NCBI RefSeq assembly: GCF_018343625.1
Contig: NZ_JAGYPG010000002.1
Coordinates: 601,280 to 665,279 of the forward strand
Length of the DNA: 64,000 nt
Source of the DNA: Lederbergia citri
Lineage (GTDB): Bacteria > Bacillota > Bacilli > Bacillales > Bacillaceae_C
Reading direction: 5' to 3'
In this document: piece by piece, positions 28,074 to 34,975 of the stretch
Layout of the letters: each line of letters starts with the position of its first letter
Position numbering within the stretch: position 1 is the first letter of the stretch
Notes under the pieces: model-generated
Told to the model about the DNA's origin: nothing
Database searches by the model: none
What the model saw: the letters and a program-made list of their open reading frames with translations, nothing else
Made by a program: the position numbers and the translations under genes

Positions 28074-29162
28074 ATGTATACATATATTGATTACTTTATT
28101 GCATTCATTATTTCTTTTGCGGTATCAATAATTATTACACCTTTCGTGATTAGTATGGCGGAAAAATACAATTTTTTAGATATACCTAACGGTAGAAAAA
28201 TTCATCAATCTCCAATCCCACGAATTGGAGGTTTAGCCATCTTTATTGGAACAATATCTGGATTATTGTATCTCAACCAATTAGTCACGATGATTATTCC
28301 TATTGCCTTAGGAGGAATAGTCATCGTAATCACTGGGTTATTAGATGATAAGTACTCGCTCAAACCGCAGTACAAGCTAATTGGGCAGATTTTTGCTGCT
28401 TGCCTAGTAGTTTTTTGGGGATTTAACATTGAGTATATTAACCTCCCGTTTTGGATGGATAAAATTTCTCTGGGGGTTTTTGGTTATGTAATTGCTATCT
28501 TTTGGATAGTCGGAATTACAAATGCCATTAATTTAATTGATGGTCTAGATGGTTTAGCAACAGGAGTTTCATTAATAGCGCTTATGACAATTTGCATTTT
28601 ATCAATGACTAGTGGCCAGTATTTAATAACCGCTTTAACTTTAATATTAATTGGAAGTAGTTTAGGTTTTCTTATTTTTAATTTTCATCCTGCTAAAATA
28701 TTTTTAGGAGATACTGGCGCCTTATTCTTAGGATACTCTATTTCAACTATCTCCATATTAGGTTTGTATAAGAGTATAACTTTTTTTAGTTTATTCCTCC
28801 CAATAATCATCCTTGCATTCCCATTATTAGATACAATATTTGCCATCATACGAAGGTTATATAAAGGGAAAAAGATTTTTTCGCCCGACAAATCACATTT
28901 ACACCATCGCCTAATGGAAATTGGTCTAAGTCATAGAGCAACGGTTATAGTCATTTATGTAATCGCAACTTTTTCAGGATTAAGTGCAATCATTTTTTCA
29001 CATTCAATCCTATGGGGAGCTTTAACAATAGTAGCCTTTATATTACTTTTTGCTCAAATTACAGCGGAGATTGTAGGGCTAGTTGAAAAAAAGCCTCTGT
29101 TAAAGATTTTTAGAAAAACTGCATCAAATATTTCCAACATTATAAACTCTATGATTCCATGA
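28074..29162 (+). CDS. tagO: UDP-GlcNAc:undecaprenyl-phosphate GlcNAc-1-phosphate transferase
   Basis: This 362-residue polytopic membrane enzyme of the MraY/WecA family performs the first committed step of wall teichoic acid synthesis. Motifs: NGRKIHQSPIPRIGGLAIF, GLLDDKYSLKPQYKLIGQ (Mg-binding Asp pair), NAINLIDGLDGLATG, FLGDTGALFLGY, and the cytoplasmic DKSHLHHRLMEIG. About ten membrane helices are visible. AGAGGTG lies just before the ATG. It is a single plus-strand gene between tagA and the dehydratase operon. In many Gram-positives the same enzyme also starts other wall polysaccharides. Confidence 0.92.
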   Translation: MYTYIDYFIAFIISFAVSIIITPFVISMAEKYNFLDIPNGRKIHQSPIPRIGGLAIFIGTISGLLYLNQLVTMIIPIALGGIVIVITGLLDDKYSLKPQYKLIGQIFAACLVVFWGFNIEYINLPFWMDKISLGVFGYVIAIFWIVGITNAINLIDGLDGLATGVSLIALMTICILSMTSGQYLITALTLILIGSSLGFLIFNFHPAKIFLGDTGALFLGYSISTISILGLYKSITFFSLFLPIIILAFPLLDTIFAIIRRLYKGKKIFSPDKSHLHHRLMEIGLSHRATVIVIYVIATFSGLSAIIFSHSILWGALTIVAFILLFAQITAEIVGLVEKKPLLKIFRKTASNISNIINSMIP

Positions 29163-29483
29163 ATTTTTGGCCTAAATATCGTTCATATACATCAGACTAC
29201 CGATCTGCCTGATGCTTCTGTCACTTCGGCTGCTTAAGATTCAAATATTACACCATTAGTGGCTTTTGCAATGCTTAGTTAAGTCAAGATGGTGCCGCCT
29301 TTCCTCAAAGAATAGCAAGAGGCCGATAAAAAAAGGAATACTAAGGACCACCTTCCTGCCCCTCCATCCTTTGCACCGACAGAGCAAACATGCTCTGACA
29401 TAAAAAGTTGCTCATTTGCTTTTATTGTCGCTGGTTTTTGACCTCTATAGGATAGGTCTGCAGCTATATCTATTAGACAAATG

Positions 29484-29562
29484 TTGACGTTCGCATAAGA
29501 GAAGGAAAGGAAGTTTGCTAGTCGATAGGCGCTGGAGCTACACTCTAATGGCCATGCGCTTA
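29484..29562. repeat. Candidate dispersed extragenic repeat
   Basis: The stretch containing GTCGATAGGCGCTGGAGCT has higher G+C than its surroundings, no coding potential, and looks like short intergenic repeats I know from Bacillus genomes. The rest of 29163-29607 shows no gene. Confidence 0.35.
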
Positions 29563-29607
29563 AAAATACAGAACTAAAAAAGTTATACTTTCTTTATTTC
29601 ACACAAA

Positions 29608-29637
29608 AACCGAAGTGCTCATGCAAGCACTTCGGTC
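29608..29637 (-). terminator. Terminator of the dehydratase operon
   Basis: ACCGAAGTGCT and AGCACTTCGGT form a perfect stem, followed on the minus strand by TTTTTGTG. It lies about 50 bases downstream of the sugar transferase stop. Confidence 0.85.
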
Positions 29638-29684
29638 GTTATTATGATAATTAAATTTCCACAAGAATTTATTTTTCCAAAAGC

Positions 29685-30359
29685 CTAAATGGCACCTTTT
29701 CCAAAAATGGCTTGGTAAATTGTTCTGATGAATATCTTAATGTCTAATATTCCATTTTGATGTTTCACATAATATAAATCATACTCAACTTTTTGACCGT
29801 GGGGAATTTCACTACGCCCATTAATTTGAGCCCAACCTGTTATTCCGGGTTTCACTAGTAATCGCTGGCGTTGGTAATCATTATAATGATCGCTTATCTC
29901 AAGTATTTCGGGACGAGGACCAACGATACTCATATCCCCCTTTAATACATTAAAAAATTGTGGAAATTCATCTACACTATATTTACGAAGAAACTGACCG
30001 ATCTTCGTTACATCTGGGTGAAAACCGTTTGTATTTTTAAAGACAAAATCATCAGGAACGCCACCTCTCCAGTTATAAGGATTCTTACTGGATTTTTTTG
30101 AGGATGTTTGAATCTTCATTGATCTGAATTTATAAATATAAAAAGGTTCTCCATTTAAACCTGCACGTTTCTGTTTAAAAATAACTGGTCCATTGTCTTC
30201 TTTTTTAATACGAATAGCTACATAAATAAACAATGGACTGAGTAAAATAATTATACAAATACTTACAGCAATATCAAAGATCCTCTTGCTTACTTTGTAT
30301 AATGTACTCGTTGATGATTTTAATTGCACGTTTGTCATGGTCTGAGAGTGTTGACTCAT
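29685..30359 (-). CDS. Polyprenyl-phosphate sugar-1-phosphate transferase (initiating sugar transferase)
   Basis: This 224-residue PglC/WcaJ-type monotopic transferase moves a sugar 1-phosphate from UDP-sugar to undecaprenyl phosphate to start a glycan. One N-terminal membrane helix (FDIAVSICIIILLSPLFIYVA) is followed by GPVIFKQKRAGLNGEPFYIYKFRSMK (basic motif plus FRSM), FLRKYSVDEFPQFFNVLKGDMSIVGPRP, and KPGITGWAQINGRSE. Its start lies inside the 3' end of the preceding gene (86-base overlap). ATG 30338 is an alternative start. It probably acts on the product of the dehydratase pathway in the same operon. Confidence 0.9.
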   Translation of the reverse strand: MSQHSQTMTNVQLKSSTSTLYKVSKRIFDIAVSICIIILLSPLFIYVAIRIKKEDNGPVIFKQKRAGLNGEPFYIYKFRSMKIQTSSKKSSKNPYNWRGGVPDDFVFKNTNGFHPDVTKIGQFLRKYSVDEFPQFFNVLKGDMSIVGPRPEILEISDHYNDYQRQRLLVKPGITGWAQINGRSEIPHGQKVEYDLYYVKHQNGILDIKIFIRTIYQAIFGKGAI

Positions 30360-31296
30360 TCTTTACACCACCAATTCCATTAGCTACGCCAATGATTTGT
30401 TTAGGTTGATCAATCCTATCTACAATAACAGAACCTGAAGCACCTATAATGCCACCTGCTACAATGGATATATTACTGATCTCCCTCTGTCCCATAATTT
30501 CTTGGAAAAATGAATGTTTTACAGCTTTTGTACTTGCTTCTAAAAAAGGAAGTCCGATTCTTACATCTAAACGTAAAACATTAATCCCTTTATTGATTGC
30601 ATCAAAAATAAACTCCTCGGTATAGTTTCCTATACCTCCATCCAAAGCAATACCACCACTTTTTAAATATGCTACAAAATCACTCGTAATTACTTTTTCT
30701 GCGGAGATAAATGAAACCATCGCGTCAAATAACTCCTCGTCATCAAATACACGGACAACGTTGGGTGAATATGCAGGTAAAATTAAATTAATCGCATTTG
30801 CGAGATCTTTGGATTTTTTTTGATTTCGACCATATAAATAGACGTTCGCATTGCGCTCAGTTAAACGAATTGCCAATTTAGCGTTAATATTTCCATTCCC
30901 ATATAACAAGACATTCTTCCCAGTCAAATTTCCCTGAAAGTGATAAAGGAGAAGCTGGTCTGCAGCTTCCACAGTTATATCGTTAGGTTTATATGGATGG
31001 ATTCTAGAGTCATTGATACTTTCTTCAGCCAACTTCATTAAATCTATCTCTTGCTTTCTTTCTATATCTATGAAAATATCTGGTACTTTACCATTTAGAT
31101 ATTTAAATAGTTTTGTTGCAATTGATTCATTTGTAACTAACAAATGAATAGTGTCATCGCCAAGTATCTCTTTATCTGGCAATCTCAAAAAATCATCCGA
31201 ATGTTTTGCGGTTGTGCTAATAAATGCCATTGTATACTTTTTTCTAAGCATATCATTTTCGATACAAGACCACATAATATTATCCTTCTTAATCAT
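30274..31296 (-). CDS. Unrecognised Rossmann-fold protein in the dehydratase operon
   Basis: This is a 340-residue cytoplasmic protein. The middle has a nucleotide-binding motif, LTGKNVLLYGNGNINAKLAI (about 123-142), followed by VYLYGRNQKKSKDLANAIN. That spacing is like shikimate dehydrogenase-type proteins, with a separate N-terminal domain. It also has GGIALDGGIGNYTEEFI and ISIVAGGIIGASGSVIVD further on. I do not recognise a family. Its ATG overlaps the stop of the dehydratase gene (ATGA) and its 3' end overlaps the sugar transferase, so it is tightly coupled to both. A role in making or modifying the nucleotide sugar, for example as a reductase, is only an inference. Confidence 0.7.
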   Translation of the reverse strand: MIKKDNIMWSCIENDMLRKKYTMAFISTTAKHSDDFLRLPDKEILGDDTIHLLVTNESIATKLFKYLNGKVPDIFIDIERKQEIDLMKLAEESINDSRIHPYKPNDITVEAADQLLLYHFQGNLTGKNVLLYGNGNINAKLAIRLTERNANVYLYGRNQKKSKDLANAINLILPAYSPNVVRVFDDEELFDAMVSFISAEKVITSDFVAYLKSGGIALDGGIGNYTEEFIFDAINKGINVLRLDVRIGLPFLEASTKAVKHSFFQEIMGQREISNISIVAGGIIGASGSVIVDRIDQPKQIIGVANGIGGVKNESTLSDHDKRAIKIINEYIIQSKQEDL

Positions 31297-33116
31297 TTTG
31301 TTGATTCTAACTGTTTGTATTTATTATTAGCAACTTGTATTAATATGTTTTTCATATCCTCTACAGTCATAGTTAATAATCGTTCAATCAGCGAATGTAA
31401 TTCTTGTTTTCCCATCGGTTCAGCCTTTCCAATGTGGATTTTTGGAAACACTTGCTTCTTTTGTATTTCATCATCATTCAAAAGCTCTTCAAACATTTTT
31501 TCTCCAGGTCTAAGCCCACTATACTTGATTCCAATTTCGTCCACTGTAAATCCTGAAAGAGTAATTAAGTTTTTGGCAAGGTCCGAGATTTTTACAGGAT
31601 CGCCCATATCCAAGACAAATACCTCCCCACCTCTTGCAAGAGTTCCTGCCTGGATCACTAATCGAGAAGCTTCAGGAATAGTCATAAAATAACGGGTCAT
31701 GTCCGGATGTGTAACCGTAACTGGTCCGCCAGCTTCAATTTGTTTCTTGAATAAAGGAATGACGCTACCTCGACTACCGAGTACATTACCAAATCTGACA
31801 GCAACAAATTTCGTATTACTCTCTTTCGCAAGGTTTTGAATAATCATTTCTGCAAATCGTTTTGTTGCTCCCATCACATTAGGTGGGTTGACAGCCTTAT
31901 CAGATGAAATAAGTACGAATGTTTTTACACCAAATGTATCTGCAGCTTCAGCAACATTCCTCGTACCAAAAATATTGTTCTTAACAGCTTCTCTTGGATT
32001 TCCTTCCATAAGTGGAACATGTTTATGTGCAGCAGCATGGTAAACTACGTCAGGGGAATATTCTTCCATGATTTCAAATATTCGTGTCCTGTCTTGGATA
32101 TCAGCAATGACTGGGACAATATCAATTATATCTTGATATTTCTTACGTAATTCCATATCAATATTATATATACTAAATTCACCGTGACCTAATAATATTA
32201 TTCTCCTTGGTTGAAACACACATATTTGGCGACAAATTTCTGAGCCGATTGAACCACCTGCACCAGTCACTAATACTGTGGCACCGGAAATGGATTCTGA
32301 AATGCTACTAATATCTAGCTCGACACATTCGCGACCAAGTAAATCCTCAACCTCAACATTGCGAAGTTCACTTACTTGAACTTTCCCAGTCATAATATCT
32401 TCGATCATTGGCATTATTTTAATCTTTGCTTCTGTTTTGGAGCAAATGTCATATATTCTTCTGATTTCTGTTTTGGTTATAGATGGTATAGCTATGATAA
32501 TGTCTTGAATTTTGTATTTTTTTACAACCTGTGGTATATCTGCGATATTTCCGCATACAGTCAGCCCATACATATCCAATTTATATTTTCTGGAATCATC
32601 ATCTACAAACGCAACTGGTACTAAATCAACATCATTATTATGCAATAGTTGACGAGCAACCGTGGTTCCCGCAGAACCAGCACCAACTATAAGCGTTCTC
32701 CTTTTTCCGTTGCCCGTTTTGATAAATCGATCACGATATATTCTCCAAGAAAATCGAGACATACCAATTAAAATCATATGGAGCATCCATGTGATTATAA
32801 GTACTCTAATGTATACATAACCAGGACCAGCAATTTGTGCAGCGGTAGCCATAAGAATGGAAAAAGTTACAGATTTTGCAATTATGACCATCTCACCCAC
32901 ACTTGCATATTCCCAAGCCTTATGATAAAGACGGAAGATAAAAGCAAATACGTGGTGGCTCACAAGCAAGACGATACCACTAAATAATAAAGTCCTCGAA
33001 GTATAAAAATCACTACTAGCATCTGGATTTAATATGATGAAACCTACATATATTGAAAATAGAACAATAATTGAGTCAAGCAGCATTAATAATGGAACAC
33101 GCTTTTGATATGTCAA
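31293..33116 (-). CDS. Membrane UDP-N-acetylglucosamine 4,6-dehydratase (CapD/PglF type)
   Basis: This 607-residue protein has four N-terminal membrane helices (~1-130), a CoA-binding-like Rossmann domain (RTLIVGAGSAGTTVARQLL) and a C-terminal extended SDR domain with VLVTGAGGSIGSEICRQI. The active site reads SSDKAVNPPNVMGATKR, where Met replaces the usual catalytic Tyr, as is normal in this subfamily. It converts UDP-GlcNAc to the 4-keto-6-deoxy sugar, the first step to bacillosamine, QuiNAc or FucNAc. It heads an operon with an unknown Rossmann protein and an initiating transferase. No aminotransferase is in the operon. Confidence 0.9.
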   Translation of the reverse strand: MTYQKRVPLLMLLDSIIVLFSIYVGFIILNPDASSDFYTSRTLLFSGIVLLVSHHVFAFIFRLYHKAWEYASVGEMVIIAKSVTFSILMATAAQIAGPGYVYIRVLIITWMLHMILIGMSRFSWRIYRDRFIKTGNGKRRTLIVGAGSAGTTVARQLLHNNDVDLVPVAFVDDDSRKYKLDMYGLTVCGNIADIPQVVKKYKIQDIIIAIPSITKTEIRRIYDICSKTEAKIKIMPMIEDIMTGKVQVSELRNVEVEDLLGRECVELDISSISESISGATVLVTGAGGSIGSEICRQICVFQPRRIILLGHGEFSIYNIDMELRKKYQDIIDIVPVIADIQDRTRIFEIMEEYSPDVVYHAAAHKHVPLMEGNPREAVKNNIFGTRNVAEAADTFGVKTFVLISSDKAVNPPNVMGATKRFAEMIIQNLAKESNTKFVAVRFGNVLGSRGSVIPLFKKQIEAGGPVTVTHPDMTRYFMTIPEASRLVIQAGTLARGGEVFVLDMGDPVKISDLAKNLITLSGFTVDEIGIKYSGLRPGEKMFEELLNDDEIQKKQVFPKIHIGKAEPMGKQELHSLIERLLTMTVEDMKNILIQVANNKYKQLESTK

Positions 33117-33414
33117 ATGTATCCCTTCTCTTCTAATTTAAAATTCTTAATAGGTCATTCTTTCTCATACTACTATAATATATTAATATAGCGAATAAAA
33201 TCTATACAATTGAAATTTTATACTATTGAAAACTAAATGTAATAAGGATTGTAAAATGTCGAAGCAAGTAACCATTTTATTATAAACCGGATATTAATGA
33301 AATACCAGTGGCATTAATGTGTACTATTTTCCATAGGATAAGAGATGAACTATTTTGAGCTGTTTTCTTATGAGGATCAATAAAAATATTCAAGTTTATT
33401 TCGCTTTAAGGAAA

Positions 33415-33423
33415 TGTTATAAT
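33415..33423 (+). promoter_or_regulatory. Extended -10 promoter of the LCP gene
   Basis: TGTTATAAT is an extended -10 (TGn plus TATAAT at 33418-33423), with a poor -35 (TTTATT) 17 bases upstream. It lies about 75 bases before the GTG start. Confidence 0.5.
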
Positions 33424-33500
33424 TTTTTAATAGGTTAAAACGATAGGCTTCGAACAATATCACAAATAATCTGGAATCAAAATAATAAGGGGAAATTTTA

Positions 33501-34475
33501 GTGGAGAAAAATACTAGGCATAAAAACAATACTATCAAAAAGAGAAAAAAAAGGATTAAAAAAATTGTATTATTATTTTTTCTTTTATTAACTTTAGGTA
33601 TAAGTTATTTAGGATATTTGGCTATTACGGGGTACACAGCTGCAAATAATTCCTATGAGGAACTTGATCGCGGGAGTAAATCAAAACTTCGTGAGAATGA
33701 AGTTGTAATATCTGAAGACCCATTTTCTATTTTAATAATGGGAGTAGAGGACTATTCCAGCGGAGGAGAAAATGGGAGAACCGATACTCTTTTAGTTGCT
33801 ACACTTAATCCAAAAGACCAAACAATGAAAATGCTTAGTATCCCTCGTGACACCAGAGTTGAAATTGCTGAAAGAGGTACCAAAGATAAAATTAACCATG
33901 CTCATGCCTTTGGTGGCAAAAAAATGACTGTTGAAACTGTTGAAAATTTTCTTGATATCCCTATTGATTATTATGTAACTGTTAACTTTGATGGATTCAA
34001 GAACATAATCGACGAGTTAAATGGAATTACAGTAGATGTGCCATTTGACTTTTGGGAGAAAAGTGATGTGGTAGGTTCAGGAAGGATTTATTTTAAAAAG
34101 GGAGAAATGACTTTAAATGGGGAAGAAGCACTAGCATATGCCCGTATGCGCAAACGTGATCCTATGGGAGATATGGGGAGAAATGAAAGACAGCAACAAA
34201 TTGTCTCCACTGTTATCGAGAAGTTAATGAGCCCATCGTCCTTTTTAAAATTAGACAATATTGCCGTCCATATAGGAAATAACGTTGAAACAAACGTTAA
34301 AGTATCGGAGGCACTATCAATTGCAAAGAAATTAAAACAATTTAACAGTTCTAAAATAGAAAAGCTAACACTCACTGGAAAAGACGAGTATATTAATGAC
34401 ATATATTATTTTATCCCTGACGAAACGAATACCGAAGAAGTAATCCAACAATTAAAACAGCATCTTAAGCAATAA
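33501..34475 (+). CDS. LytR-CpsA-Psr (LCP) family wall polymer ligase
   Basis: This 324-residue membrane-anchored enzyme attaches teichoic acid or other glycopolymers from the lipid carrier to peptidoglycan. A lysine-rich cytoplasmic N-terminus and one membrane helix (IVLLFFLLLTLGISYLGYLAI) are followed by the LCP domain: FSILIMGVEDYSSGGENGRTDTLLVATLNP, MLSIPRDTRVEI, KINHAHAFGG and EEALAYARMRKRDPMGDMGRNERQQQ. The Arg and Asp residues that bind the pyrophosphate lipid are all present. GTG start with AAGGGGA ahead. It precedes three wall-hydrolase-type genes on the same strand but is separated from them by two terminators. Confidence 0.92.
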   Translation: MEKNTRHKNNTIKKRKKRIKKIVLLFFLLLTLGISYLGYLAITGYTAANNSYEELDRGSKSKLRENEVVISEDPFSILIMGVEDYSSGGENGRTDTLLVATLNPKDQTMKMLSIPRDTRVEIAERGTKDKINHAHAFGGKKMTVETVENFLDIPIDYYVTVNFDGFKNIIDELNGITVDVPFDFWEKSDVVGSGRIYFKKGEMTLNGEEALAYARMRKRDPMGDMGRNERQQQIVSTVIEKLMSPSSFLKLDNIAVHIGNNVETNVKVSEALSIAKKLKQFNSSKIEKLTLTGKDEYINDIYYFIPDETNTEEVIQQLKQHLKQ

Positions 34476-34505
34476 ACATTTGTCCAAATCTGACAATAAA
34501 ATTCA

Positions 34506-34550
34506 AAAAAAGCCATATTTTTCTTAAAATGAAAAATTTGGCTTTTTTTG
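34506..34550 (+). terminator. Terminator after the LCP gene
   Basis: AAAAAAAGCCA and TGGCTTTTTTT pair around an AT-rich arm, 30 bases after the stop codon. Confidence 0.75.
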
Positions 34551-34615
34551 CATGTTTTTTCTATAAATTACACACATTACCTTCTTTTTTTGTTACAATT
34601 ATATATAAATTCGAT

Positions 34616-34650
34616 AACCCCCTGATAAATTATTCAGGGGTTTATTTGAA
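34616..34650 (+). terminator. Second hairpin, terminator or attenuator
   Basis: AACCCCCTGA and TCAGGGGTTT with a TAAATTAT loop, followed by ATTTG. It lies between the LCP terminator and the amidase leader, so it may end a short transcript or attenuate the downstream operon. Confidence 0.6.
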
Positions 34651-34654
34651 TCAC

Positions 34655-34975
34655 TTGAATAGGAGTTTAGCTGGATATCAAAATAAACACTACTAAATTA
34701 CTAAGAACTGTATAGTTTATTTTGAAAATTCTAACTAGAGTCTCGAAGATAGTGAGAAATTCACCTACATAAAGGTAGATGAATTCAAGTTAAATCGGGA
34801 AAGAATTACTCTTTATCCGATTAAATCGGCTAATACCGATAAGTTTTTAAAAAAGGGGGAAAGAACATAGTCCACACAGTTTAGTATAGTCACAATGACA
34901 CTTATATCGCAGGAATTCAACATATTACACAACTATCATTCATGATTCACTTGGCATCAAGGAAGGGAGACTAAA
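34655..34975 (+). promoter_or_regulatory. Long leader region of the amidase operon with stem-loops
   Basis: The 320-base stretch has no gene. It holds several short inverted repeats, for example ATTCACCTACATAAAGGTAGATGAAT near 34760-34787 written here as arms ATTCACCTAC and GTAGATGAAT, and AATCGG..CCGAT near 34825-34840. These suggest a folded RNA leader. I looked for the conserved core of the c-di-AMP (ydaO) riboswitch, which often precedes wall hydrolases, and did not find it by eye. The nature of the element is unknown. Confidence 0.35.

Noticed and set aside
31144..31692. Plus-strand 182-codon frame
   Set aside because: Lies opposite two overlapping conserved genes and has no ribosome site or family motif.
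34655..34975. c-di-AMP (ydaO) riboswitch
   Set aside because: The AATCGG..CCGAT stem looked suggestive, but the conserved motif core was not found by eye; kept only as an unassigned leader.
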